NCBI GenBank assembly: GCA_964583185.1
Contig: CAZOVL010000018.1
Coordinates: 1 to 40,560, forward strand
DNA length: 40,560 bases
Source of the DNA: Bacteroides_E sp964583185
GTDB lineage: Bacteria; Bacteroidota; Bacteroidia; Bacteroidales; Bacteroidaceae
Direction: 5' to 3'
The notes beneath the pieces were generated by a model, which saw nothing but the letters and a program-made list of their open reading frames with translations, did not search any database and was not told where the DNA came from. The translations under genes were made by a program, and so were the position numbers. Positions 17,601 through 24,576 of the stretch are shown here, piece after piece; within the stretch, counting starts at the first letter, position 1; each line of letters starts with the position of its first letter.

Positions 17601-18348
17601 AGCAGCTATCATTCGTGAAAAAGGAACGAATGGAGAAAGAGAGATGGCTTATGCACTATATCTAGCCGGATTTGATGTAAAAGATGTAACTATGACAGAT
17701 CTCATCAACGGAGAAGAAACTTTGGAAGACATCAATTTCATTGTGTTCTGTGGCGGTTTCTCTAACTCAGATGTATTAGGTTCAGCCAAAGGATGGGCAG
17801 GAGGTTTCTTATATAATGAAAAAGCTCATAACGCTCTTACCAACTTCTACAAACGTGAAGATACATTATCTTTAGGTATATGTAATGGTTGTCAGCTAAT
17901 GATGGAGTTAAACTTAATCAATCCTGAACACGAAGAGAGAGGAAGAATGTTACACAACCAATCGCATAAATTTGAATCAGGCTATTTGGGAGTGAGTATT
18001 CCTCAAAATAACACAGTTTTACTAAACTCATTAGGAGGTAGTAATCTGGGAATATGGGTAGCTCATGGTGAAGGCAAGTTCTCTTTACCTTATGCTGAGA
18101 ATCAATATAACATTGTAGCCAAATACAGTTATAGCAACTATCCTGCCAATCCAAACGGATCGGATTATGATGTGGCTGCACTAGCTAGTAAAGATGGTCG
18201 CCATCTGGCAATGATGCCTCACTTGGAAAGAGCCATTTTCCCTTGGCAGAATGCATATTATCCGGCAGATAAGCTAAATGATGAGGTTACTCCTTGGATT
18301 GAAGCATTTACTAATGCTAGAAAATGGGTAGAAGCAAATAAAAAGTAA
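14647..18348 (+). CDS. purL: phosphoribosylformylglycinamidine synthase (large PurL)
   Basis: PurL converts FGAR, glutamine and ATP to FGAM in purine synthesis. The 1233-residue protein is the single-chain large form: an N-terminal PurS-like domain (about 1-150), a linker, two AIR-synthase-like halves with the motifs FAQINSEHCRHKIF, SVKAETHNFPTTVEPFNGA and VPTGKDSLSM, and a C-terminal class I glutamine amidotransferase domain. The amidotransferase nucleophile is Cys1079 in LGICNGCQ, with His1192 and Glu1194 in PHLER completing the triad. It is monocistronic, with its own promoter and a strong terminator. Confidence 0.98.
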   Translation: MIIFFRTTNQNVIAVQSNHKFSTEEIERLNWLFDGATLEIEDNLAGYFVGPRSEMISPWSTNAVEITQNMGLVGIERMEEYIPVDNADAEYDPMLQELYKGLNQSIFTINREPEAIFFVEDLEQYNHDEGLALSEEEIDYLRNLEKELGRKLTDSEVFGFAQINSEHCRHKIFGGTFIVDGEEKKSSLFEMIKKTTRTNPNKVISAYKDNVSFSQGPTVEMFAPADHAKADYFKTQDIESVISVKAETHNFPTTVEPFNGASTGTGGEIRDRMAGGKGAWPLVGTAVYMTSYPRMDEGRDWEDNIAPRKWLYQTPEEILLKASNGASDFGNKFGQPLICGSVLTFEHQENEVTYGYDKVIMLAGGVGYGRKRDSLKGTPEKGNKIVVLGGDNYRIGLGGGSVSSVDTGKYSTGIELNAVQRANAEMQKGANNVIRALCEEDNNPIISIHDHGSAGHVNCLSELVEESGGLIDMSKLPIGDKTLSAKEIIANESQERMGLLLPVEAIPHVQKIADRERAPMYVVGETTGDGRFAFEQKDGVRPFDLAVDQMFGSSPKTYMKDITVEHKYEMPSYTVSEVHNYVADVLSLEAVACKDWLTNKVDRSVTGKIARQQTQGEIQLPLSDCGVVALDYRGKSGIATAIGHAPQVALADAKAGSVLAVSESLTNIVWASLADGLQSVSLSANWMWPCRSQDGEDARLYEAVKALSDFCIELGINVPTGKDSLSMTQKYGDGSRVIAPGTVIVSAAGEVGDVKKTVSPVIVNREDTTLLHIDFSFDTFKLGGSAFAQTLSKVGSEVPSVKDAEYFKAAFSAIQQLINKGLILAGHDISAGGLITTLLEMCFANTEGGLKINLESLNEKDLIKVLFAENPGVVIQIDNKNKTQVVNLLDELDIQFAELGTPTTERHLLVDHNGSTYHFGIDHLRDVWYSTSYLMDSKQSANDCAKERFENYKKQPVEFKFTEDFKGTFEHYNITPDRKGTSGLKAAIIREKGTNGEREMAYALYLAGFDVKDVTMTDLINGEETLEDINFIVFCGGFSNSDVLGSAKGWAGGFLYNEKAHNALTNFYKREDTLSLGICNGCQLMMELNLINPEHEERGRMLHNQSHKFESGYLGVSIPQNNTVLLNSLGGSNLGIWVAHGEGKFSLPYAENQYNIVAKYSYSNYPANPNGSDYDVAALASKDGRHLAMMPHLERAIFPWQNAYYPADKLNDEVTPWIEAFTNARKWVEANKK

Positions 18349-18371
18349 TCTGCTTTTACGTTAGGAACATA

Positions 18372-18412
18372 AAAAACACCCCTTTTATCAGTGAAGTAAA
18401 AGGGGTGTTTTT
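18372..18412 (+). terminator. terminator after purL
   Basis: AAAAACACCCCTTTTA (18372-18387) pairs perfectly with TAAAAGGGGTGTTTTT (18397-18412), a 9-nt loop between. The stem ends in a T-run, and the A-run on the left makes it potentially bidirectional for the GH43 operon. Confidence 0.9.
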
Positions 18413-18461
18413 GTATATGAGAATTTTAATAAAGGCACTATATTTTTCTCTTGGTATCTGT

Positions 18462-19436
18462 TTATTTTATAGGACTTACCCCTTTAGATGTCATACGTAT
18501 AGGCTGGATTGTTCCATCTTCATTATAATACAAATAATCTATGCATGAGGAACGTGTGGTACTGGAACCATCAGGTTGGTGACCTCCATTGTGATAGATA
18601 AAATACCACTGTCCTTTAAACTCAACAATTGAGTGATGATTGGTATCAGAATTTCCCGCTATTTCATTCAATACACCTTTATAAATATAAGGTCCTTCTA
18701 TATTATCGGCCATAGCATAAGCAATTCTTTCCGGAAATCCCTCTGCATATGATAAATAGTATTTGCCATTATACTTATGAATCCAGGGTGCTTCAGTAAA
18801 ATTAAGACCTTCAAAATCTATTTTCTTAACCTCTCCATCCAGTTCAATCATATTCTCTTTCAATGGTACATAATAACACACCCCATTACCCCAAAACAAC
18901 CAGGCTTGCCCTCCATCATCAATCATCACGGTGGGGTCTATACAAGTCCAATTATGCGATGAAGCAAAACAGTCATCATTAGTAAGCAGAGGCTTACCTA
19001 TGGCATCCACATAAGGGCCTTGTGGATTATCGGATACAGCTACACCTATACCGGAGCCATCCGTACTGATATACCAATAGAATTTTCCATTTCTATTTAT
19101 TGCCTGAGCAGCATAAGCTCTACCGGTTTTATCCCACGTAAAATCGGATACTTTCAAAGGAGTTGGATATTCTGTCCAGTTTTTCAAATCAGTAGTAGAA
19201 AACACACTCCAATCTTTTAATACCATTCCATGATTTCTTTTTCCCTCATCATGCCCTGTAAACAACCATAAAGTATCTCCCATTACTAAAGCGGCCGGAT
19301 CGGGAGTAAATTTATGAGTGATAATTGGATTACCATCCGATTGAAAATCAAACAGTTTACCCTCAATTTGACCATAAAGGGATACACCAATAAAAACAAA
19401 AAAGGAAAAAAGGAAAAAGATTCTAAACTTAAACAT
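18462..19436 (-). CDS. secreted GH43 glycosidase
   Basis: This 324-residue protein has a signal peptide (hydrophobic run at about residues 5-20, then LYGQ) and a five-bladed beta-propeller of family GH43, which holds alpha-L-arabinofuranosidases, beta-xylosidases and arabinanases. The three catalytic acids can be read: base Asp46 (FTPDPAAL), Asp167 (CIDPTVMI) and acid Glu215 (FTEAPWIH); NHHSIVEF is also typical. Substrate cannot be decided, though arabino- or xylo-oligosaccharides are likely. It lies 20 bp downstream of another GH43 gene, and the two are probably one operon. No SusC/SusD or regulator is adjacent. Confidence 0.88.
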   Translation of the reverse strand: MFKFRIFFLFSFFVFIGVSLYGQIEGKLFDFQSDGNPIITHKFTPDPAALVMGDTLWLFTGHDEGKRNHGMVLKDWSVFSTTDLKNWTEYPTPLKVSDFTWDKTGRAYAAQAINRNGKFYWYISTDGSGIGVAVSDNPQGPYVDAIGKPLLTNDDCFASSHNWTCIDPTVMIDDGGQAWLFWGNGVCYYVPLKENMIELDGEVKKIDFEGLNFTEAPWIHKYNGKYYLSYAEGFPERIAYAMADNIEGPYIYKGVLNEIAGNSDTNHHSIVEFKGQWYFIYHNGGHQPDGSSTTRSSCIDYLYYNEDGTIQPIRMTSKGVSPIK

Positions 19437-19456
19437 AAGACTTCTTTTTTATGAAT

Positions 19457-20767
19457 TTATTCTGTTGTTATTAACTCATTAGGTACACCACCCCATTTAG
19501 CATTCAATCGAATAGCTTCTTCTTTTGTAATACTTATAATAGAACCATGTCGAGGGTGAAAGTTTTTAGTGAAAGATTCAGGCTTCAATGTGAAATTATA
19601 TAAATCCTGACTTCTCTGATATTCGTATCTTCCACTAGAGTACAAATCATACATTAATATATAAGTTTCAGAATTGTTTAATTTAAAAACACTTGAGCCT
19701 TCTACATTTGTACGTGTGTCCCAATAGACATCCAAATAATAAAAATGCTCCACCCATGGACCTTGTAAACTGGCTGAAACAGCTTGTTTTATTCCATTTA
19801 CAAACTCAACACCTTCAGAGTTCTTTGTATTTCCTTTAAAGAAAAGATGATATAGTCCATCTTTGTATATAATATCTCCATCAATGGCACCGTGTTTTGC
19901 ACTAAACATTAATGTGGGTTCACTTTCAAAAGCGTTAAAATCATCATTTGCATAAGCAGAATAAAAATCTAACTTATCATTACTCTTTAGTTTAACCGTA
20001 AAGTAAACCATATATTTACCTGCAACAGGATCGTAAATACTTTGAGGTGCCCACATCCACTGTAAATCGCCAAACTTATCGGGGTAATCCTTGGCTAAAT
20101 CAATTATACCATGTTTCCATTCTATCAAATCTTCCGATTTCATTAAAATGATACCCGGGTTATGTCCCCAACCATCTTTATGAGTAAACATATCAGTAGC
20201 AACCATATAGAATGTTTTATTATCTTCTCCACGCAGAATATGAGGGTCACGAATACCACCTGTTTGAGAAATATTCTCCGATGGAATGATTGGTTCATTA
20301 TTATTTAAAGCATTCCAATCTACAGCATTCGAACTCACTGCGAAACGTAACTGTTCTTGTTTCTTCGTATCTCCCGAACCTTCAAAATAAGCAAATAAAT
20401 AACCATCATAAGAAGGCTCCTCGTAAGCAATATGAACATCGAATATTTTTTCTGTTATAACATCTCCTGAAGTAATTTGAGCTTTTAGTTTAACACTTTT
20501 CTTATCACCATCTAAAGAAGACAGCTGTAACAACTCCCCTGCATTAGATATATATTTAGTATTTTCAGAAGTCCACTGAATAATAGAACCATTCTCTCCA
20601 ATAGTGGGCAAAGGCAAGTTCCATCGTAGGTTATTTAGATAACCATCCGGTATTTGTAATTCTTTAGTATCTAGTTCCACTTTCTTATTATCCGAAAGAT
20701 TTTGAGGAAAAGAACAACTCATCAGAATAAGCTGAATAAACGCAGAAAGAAACATTAGTCGTGCCAT
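19457..20767 (-). CDS. GH43 lipoprotein with N-terminal Ig-like domain
   Basis: An in-frame start exists at 20842, but the ATG at 20767 gives a proper lipoprotein signal peptide (MARLMFLSAF, then ILMSC with Cys18 as the lipidated residue). The upstream extension also overlaps a promoter-like palindrome. From 20767 the protein has 436 residues. An atypical Ig-like domain (about 25-113, with IQWTSENTKYISNAGEL) precedes a GH43 propeller. Probable catalytic residues are Asp174 (GIRDPHIL), an Asp in AIDGDI (296 or 298), and Glu356 (TNVEGSSV). It ends with a GSI...WGGVP tail typical of arabinanase-like proteins. Surface attachment is likely; the substrate is unknown. Confidence 0.85.
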   Translation of the reverse strand: MARLMFLSAFIQLILMSCSFPQNLSDNKKVELDTKELQIPDGYLNNLRWNLPLPTIGENGSIIQWTSENTKYISNAGELLQLSSLDGDKKSVKLKAQITSGDVITEKIFDVHIAYEEPSYDGYLFAYFEGSGDTKKQEQLRFAVSSNAVDWNALNNNEPIIPSENISQTGGIRDPHILRGEDNKTFYMVATDMFTHKDGWGHNPGIILMKSEDLIEWKHGIIDLAKDYPDKFGDLQWMWAPQSIYDPVAGKYMVYFTVKLKSNDKLDFYSAYANDDFNAFESEPTLMFSAKHGAIDGDIIYKDGLYHLFFKGNTKNSEGVEFVNGIKQAVSASLQGPWVEHFYYLDVYWDTRTNVEGSSVFKLNNSETYILMYDLYSSGRYEYQRSQDLYNFTLKPESFTKNFHPRHGSIISITKEEAIRLNAKWGGVPNELITTE

Positions 20768-20826
20768 ATTACAGGTATTAGTTAATACAAAGATTATTTT
20801 ATTACACTTTAAACAGTCATAGACGC

Positions 20827-20854
20827 AAAGTCCTATTTTCAAAAATAGGACTTT
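20827..20854 (-). promoter_or_regulatory. 28-bp palindrome around the -7 element of the GH43 operon
   Basis: The arms AAAGTCCTATTTT (20827-20839) and AAAATAGGACTTT (20842-20854) are perfect, with a 2-base centre. Within it, 20840-20847 read on the minus strand is TATTTTTG, a full -7 match. No T-run follows on either strand, so it looks more like an operator over a promoter than a terminator. Transcription from it would begin about 65 bp before the 20767 start. Confidence 0.5.
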
Positions 20855-21132
20855 AATTCATTACCACGACTACTATTCTAATCAATTTATTTAGTACAAT
20901 TAAATGAATGATAGTGTTATACATCAGAGGGTTTTGGAATAGCACTCCAGGAAGCTTCTCTAAAAGCAAGAAAGTAAAATCCGGAGACAAAAAATACAAC
21001 TGAGTACCAGGATTATAGCAAACTTATTTTAGTTGAACTGTATAAACTTATTATTATACTTTCAAGGATTTAGGGCTACCTCTTCTACCATAAAAAGGAG
21101 GTTGGTGAGAACAAACATCAACATATTTCTGT

Positions 21133-21140
21133 TATATTTG
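21133..21140 (+). promoter_or_regulatory. candidate -7 element for the OmpA-type lipoprotein
   Basis: TATATTTG fits TAnnTTTG, 60 bp upstream of the start codon. No TTTG at the -33 spacing. Confidence 0.4.
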
Positions 21141-21199
21141 CATACTCTCTAAAGAAGAGAATTAATTAAAAAACAAAATACAATTAAAAAACAAAGATT

Positions 21200-21877
21200 A
21201 TGAAAGGAATGAAATTTACGGCTTTACTACTATGTATTACCTTAGTATTTGGCAGTTGTTCTGTTATGGAAACTAACAAAGGAAAAGGAGGAGCTATTGG
21301 TGGTGGATCGGGTGCAGCCCTAGGTGCCATCATTGGTGGTATAGCCGGTAAAGGTAAAGGGGCAGCTATCGGTGCAGCAGTTGGTGCAGCAGTTGGTACA
21401 GGAGCTGGAGTTATCATAGGGAATAAAATGGATAAGAAAGCAGCTAAAGCCGCTCAAATTGAGGGTGCTCAAGTGGAGCAAATCGAAGACAATAACGGAC
21501 TTGCCGCTGTTAAGGTTACTTTTGATTCAGGTATCTTATTCGAATTTAACTCTTCTACATTAAGTGCTTCTTCTCAAAATTCATTGAAAGAATTTGCTAT
21601 GTTATTAAAAGAAGACCCAACCATTGACATTGCAGTAGTAGGGCATACTGACAAAGTAGGAACATATGAAGCTAACCAAACCGTTTCTAATCGTAGAGCG
21701 CAAGCGGTTAAAAGTTTCCTACAAAGAAATGGTGTACTACCTGCACAATTTCAATTCGTTGAAGGTGTTGGATATGCTGAGTATGATGAATCACTAACTG
21801 CTTCTCAAAACAGAAGAGTAGAAGTATTTATGTATGCTAGCAAGCAAATGATTGAAAATGCTGAAAGAGGTTACTAA
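21200..21877 (+). CDS. OmpA-family lipoprotein with glycine zipper (YiaD-like)
   Basis: The 225-residue protein has a lipoprotein signal with VFGSC (Cys20), then a Gly/Ala-rich glycine-zipper region (about residues 29-72) that could insert into or span a membrane. A C-terminal OmpA peptidoglycan-binding domain follows (about 105-215), with VTFDSGILFEFNSSTL, VVGHTDKVGTYEAN and SNRRAQAVKSFL. This is the layout of YiaD-type proteins tethering the outer membrane to peptidoglycan. The start may be 21200 or 21212. It is convergent with the sigma-factor gene and shares a bidirectional terminator with it. Confidence 0.9.
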   Translation: MKGMKFTALLLCITLVFGSCSVMETNKGKGGAIGGGSGAALGAIIGGIAGKGKGAAIGAAVGAAVGTGAGVIIGNKMDKKAAKAAQIEGAQVEQIEDNNGLAAVKVTFDSGILFEFNSSTLSASSQNSLKEFAMLLKEDPTIDIAVVGHTDKVGTYEANQTVSNRRAQAVKSFLQRNGVLPAQFQFVEGVGYAEYDESLTASQNRRVEVFMYASKQMIENAERGY

Positions 21878-21891
21878 ACCTCATCGCCTAA

Positions 21892-21938
21892 GATAATAAA
21901 AAAAGGAAACCATTTATTTGGCTTCCTTTTTTATTATC
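21892..21938. terminator. bidirectional terminator between OmpA lipoprotein and sigma factor
   Basis: GATAATAAAAAAAGGAA (from 21892) pairs with TTCCTTTTTTATTATC (to 21938), with an inner ACC/GG extension. A/T runs on both sides suit both convergent genes. Confidence 0.8.
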
Positions 21939-21965
21939 ATAACAATTAATACGTCAAACAAAAGA

Positions 21966-22469
21966 TTAAATAAAATCTTTCAACTCTTCTTTTAGTTTCT
22001 GACGTGTGAAAAATATTCTGCTCTTAACAGTACCTAATGGTAAATCTAATTTTTCAGCAATCTCACGGTATTTAAATCCTGACACATGCATTGTAAATGG
22101 ATCTCTATATTCTTCGGGTAAGCCGTTAACGATGCGATACATTTCTTTCAAGTCGTGAGCCCCGCCCGCACTTCTTAACCCTGAATTCTGAGGTAGATTT
22201 AAATGATATAGATTTTCTGTTCTATCAACAAAAGTTTGTTCACGAACTAATTTTCTATAGTTATTTATAAATATATTCCTCATTATGGTATACATCCATC
22301 CCCTAAAATTTGTATTAGGTGTATATTTATCTTCATTATCTAAAGCTTTTAATGAGGTTTCTTGTAACAAATCGTTTGCCTCCTCTCTGTCAGAGGTTAA
22401 TCTGTAGGCAAAGCGAAGTAATTCATCTTGAACATCGATCAATTCTTTCTTGAAACTTATACCTTTCAT
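21966..22469 (-). CDS. ECF-type RNA polymerase sigma factor
   Basis: The 167-residue protein has a sigma region 2 (about residues 12-75: FAYRLTSDREEANDLLQETSLKA, then FRGWMYTIMRNIFINNYRK) and a region 4 helix-turn-helix (about 113-163: LPEEYRDPFTMHV, YREIAEKLDLPLGTVKSRI). No region 1 or 3 is present, as expected for an extracytoplasmic-function sigma factor. No anti-sigma gene is adjacent, so its control is not visible. Upstream lies an unusual nested inverted repeat (22561-22613). Confidence 0.93.
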   Translation of the reverse strand: MKGISFKKELIDVQDELLRFAYRLTSDREEANDLLQETSLKALDNEDKYTPNTNFRGWMYTIMRNIFINNYRKLVREQTFVDRTENLYHLNLPQNSGLRSAGGAHDLKEMYRIVNGLPEEYRDPFTMHVSGFKYREIAEKLDLPLGTVKSRIFFTRQKLKEELKDFI

Positions 22470-22560
22470 GTTGTGTTTTATTTTATTTTGTTATTTCTAC
22501 TTTATCTTCTCTAGCTAACGAATATAGTAAATTATCCTTATTATCAAAAAGATACACCAA

Positions 22561-22613
22561 CTATTTTTGGGTCTAAATTTGTTAATTAACAGATTTCGGT
22601 CTATCAAAAATAG
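22561..22613. promoter_or_regulatory. nested inverted repeats upstream of the sigma factor
   Basis: The outer arms CTATTTTTG (22561-22569) and CAAAAATAG (22605-22613) are perfect. Inside is a near-perfect 22-bp palindrome centred on TTAATTAA (22575-22596, one mismatched pair). Each outer arm contains a TAnnTTTG match, one per strand and facing inward; the minus-strand one (22605-22612) could serve the sigma factor about 135 bp away. Confidence 0.4.
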
Positions 22614-23094
22614 ATATTGGGTGGGCAAAAACAGATAATACACCTATAAAAAAGGTCGAAAAGATAGAAATCAGGAATAAACCAAAATAGAAAAAACTCA
22701 ACAAAACAAAATAAAAAAACCTCTCAAAGTCAATACTTTTTCAAATTCATCAACCATGGACATCAATAAACAAAGGAGTTTCAGGCAAAACTAAAAAACA
22801 GAAACGAGAGAATACATACTTTAATATATATTCTTCTTTTATGTATTCTTCTTTACTTTAAAAGAGAAATAGAACAAAAAATGAAAGGATTGAAATAAAA
22901 AAAATGTAAAATAAATTTTCAAAGAAAAAGAAAACCCTCTAGAAGTACAAAATTGGAAAGAAAAAGAAATTCAGGGATGTTTATTCTATAATTCAACTTG
23001 CCAAGAAGCAACTAATAAAAAAGAATATTGCACTTTAGAAAAGAAACTTTATTTGAGAAGCAACGTTTCCTTGAATAAAAATCAGATATAAAAA

Positions 23095-23135
23095 AGGTGC
23101 TAATTGTACAACTTCATATTGAGCAATTAGCACCT
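23095..23135 (-). terminator. terminator after ribE
   Basis: AGGTGCTAATTG (23095-23106) pairs perfectly with CAATTAGCACCT (23124-23135). On the minus strand six T residues follow the stem. Confidence 0.9.
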
Positions 23136-23190
23136 CCTATTTTATTATTATTGTAAATTGAAACAAAATACAATTTTATAAGTAGCTGAT

Positions 23191-23805
23191 TTATTCTTTA
23201 TCTTCTTTCAAAGAAATTAAACGACTAACATATTTACCAATAATATCGAACTCCAAGTTTACTACAGAACCTGGTTCAATGGCATGAAAATTGGTATATT
23301 CATAAGTATAGGGTATAATAGCGACTTGAAAAGTATCTTTTGTTGGCTTGATAACTGTTAGACTCACTCCATTAATAGTAATAGATCCTTTATCAACTGC
23401 AAAATACCCCTTCTTAGCCATCTCTTCATCGTAATGATATTTAAAGGTGAAATACCAACTTCCTTCTGCATCTTGAATATCTGTACACACTGCTGTATGA
23501 TCTACGTGACCTTGAACAATATGTCCATCTAATCGGGCATCCATCTTCATACTACGTTCTACATTTACTTTATCGCCAACCTTTAATAATCCCAAGTTTG
23601 AACAATCCAAAGTTTCTCTCATCGCTGTAACTGTATAGGTGTCATCTGTTAGATTAACCACAGTTAAGCACACTCCATTATGAGAAATACTTTGATCAAT
23701 CTTCAGCTCATCTACAAAAGTACAAGTGAAAGTAAAATGAACATTGTCTCTATCTTTTTCTAAAGAAACTAATTTAGCTGTTTCTTCAACGATTCCTGAA
23801 AACAT
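23191..23805 (-). CDS. ribE: riboflavin synthase alpha subunit
   Basis: The enzyme dismutates two 6,7-dimethyl-8-ribityllumazine molecules to riboflavin. The 204-residue chain has the two lumazine-binding repeats: residues ~1-97 (MFSGIVEETAKLVSLE, ISHNGVCLTVVNL, NVERSMKMDARLDGHIVQGH) and ~98-190 (VDKGSITINGVSLTVI, YTNFHAIEPGSVVNLEFD). Length is normal. It stands alone, with its own terminator, so it is not in a rib operon here. A -7 match (TATCTTTG, minus strand, 23900-23907) lies about 95 bp upstream. No FMN riboswitch was recognised. Confidence 0.97.
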   Translation of the reverse strand: MFSGIVEETAKLVSLEKDRDNVHFTFTCTFVDELKIDQSISHNGVCLTVVNLTDDTYTVTAMRETLDCSNLGLLKVGDKVNVERSMKMDARLDGHIVQGHVDHTAVCTDIQDAEGSWYFTFKYHYDEEMAKKGYFAVDKGSITINGVSLTVIKPTKDTFQVAIIPYTYEYTNFHAIEPGSVVNLEFDIIGKYVSRLISLKEDKE

Positions 23806-23899
23806 AATTATTATATATTATAAATTAGTATTAAGATTTTCTGTTTATACATAAACCCTTCCACAAACATTATACTGCCTTGTGGTTTCAATTCCAAAA

Positions 23900-23907
23900 C
23901 AAAGATA
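23900..23907 (-). promoter_or_regulatory. candidate -7 element for ribE
   Basis: CAAAGATA on the plus strand is TATCTTTG on the minus strand, a full TAnnTTTG match. The -33 element is weak. Confidence 0.45.
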
Positions 23908-23945
23908 AATAAATTAAAGGAGGTGAAACAGAAAAGTGCCTTATT

Positions 23946-23981
23946 AAAAACAGGACTATCAATGAAGACAGTCCTGTTTTT
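23946..23981 (-). terminator. orphan terminator upstream of ribE
   Basis: AAAAACAGGACT (23946-23957) pairs perfectly with AGTCCTGTTTTT (23970-23981) around a 12-nt loop. T-runs are present in both directions. No coding gene ends here; it lies upstream of ribE and of glnS. Confidence 0.85.
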
Positions 23982-24032
23982 AGTTTCCAATAGGTATTAG
24001 TTTCTTTAAGGTAAAAAGATTGTTTTAGGATA
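23946..24032 (-). ncRNA. candidate small RNA of about 87 nt
   Basis: A full Bacteroides promoter on the minus strand (24039-24071) is followed about 50 nt past its expected start by the strong terminator at 23946-23981, with no open frame between. This is the layout of an intergenic small RNA. The alternative is a leader attenuator of ribE, whose start is 141 bp beyond the terminator. The 5' end is estimated from the -7 element. Confidence 0.4.
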
Positions 24033-24038
24033 ACGGTA

Positions 24039-24071
24039 CAAAGATATTAGTTTATTGAGGATTCTTCCAAA
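24039..24071 (-). promoter_or_regulatory. Bacteroides-type promoter of the candidate small RNA
   Basis: On the minus strand TTTG (24071-24068), 21 bp, then TATCTTTG (24046-24039): a full match to TTTG-N19-21-TAnnTTTG. Confidence 0.6.
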
Positions 24072-24535
24072 TAAAAAAACATGTCCTATAACATATTTTT
24101 AAGATTGTTTAATTATTCTTAGTATTCCTCATGACATATAACACTAACTAAAACTTGTCCAACACAAATATAAAACATTTTATTACTAAATCACTCATTT
24201 TTCATTATTTTATATACTCCCACCCTACTATAGCGTGAAATAAAAAAACAAAAGTAGAAAAATGTCATTTTTATATTTTAACAACACATCTACAATAAGA
24301 ATAAAATTAGACCACCAATAACAGAACTATAAAAAAAACAGCTGATTTTTACCGAACTAATAGGTACAAGGAATTCACGTTTATATAAAGTTTCGAATGA
24401 GTTTTTCACCTTGAATATTCAACAATAAAAGTTAATCAATTACGTTAAATCTATAATAAATGCTTATAATCAGCTAGAATAAGCTACATATGAATTATAT
24501 GTATGAAGTAATCAAAGTATTACAAAAAAAAAGCC

Positions 24536-24543
24536 TAAATTTG
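24536..24543 (+). promoter_or_regulatory. -7 element of glnS that decides its start
   Basis: TAAATTTG fits TAnnTTTG. It lies after an in-frame upstream ATG at 24490, so transcripts from it can only use the ATG at 24577. Confidence 0.55.
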
Positions 24544-24576
24544 CAAACATTCTTAAGATATAATGAATACAGAATC

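Larger units (their letters stand above)
20768..21199. other. intergenic region between the GH43 operon and the OmpA lipoprotein
   Basis: It holds the 28-bp palindrome at 20827-20854, a second minus-strand TAnnTTTG match (TAAGTTTG, from CAAACTTA at 21019-21026), and the -7 element of the plus-strand lipoprotein gene at 21133-21140. No gene was seen. Confidence 0.6.
22470..23190. other. long intergenic region between the sigma factor and ribE
   Basis: About 720 bp, strongly A-rich on the plus strand. It holds the nested inverted repeat at 22561-22613 and the ribE terminator at 23095-23135. No open frame of useful length was seen in 22620-23090; it may be decayed sequence or a long sigma-factor leader. 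Confidence 0.55.
23806..24576. other. intergenic region between ribE and glnS
   Basis: It holds the ribE -7 candidate, a perfect terminator stem, the candidate small-RNA promoter at 24039-24071, and the glnS -7 element at 24536-24543. Nothing protein-coding was seen in 24080-24480. Confidence 0.6.

Noticed and set aside
20768..20842. N-terminal extension of the GH43 lipoprotein
   Set aside because: It would place the lipoprotein signal internally and overlaps a promoter-like palindrome.
21184..21417. Minus-strand frame rich in Pro and Ala
   Set aside because: It is the antisense shadow of the glycine-zipper codons of the OmpA-type lipoprotein.
22740..22790. Short frame starting at an ATG in the sigma-ribE gap
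   Set aside because: It encodes only about 12 residues and has no supporting signals.
23806..24032. FMN riboswitch upstream of ribE
   Set aside because: The conserved RFN-element segments are absent; only a terminator and promoters are seen.
24490..24576. Upstream extension of glnS from the ATG at 24490
   Set aside because: The 29 added residues lack family character, and a -7 element (24536-24543) lies within them.
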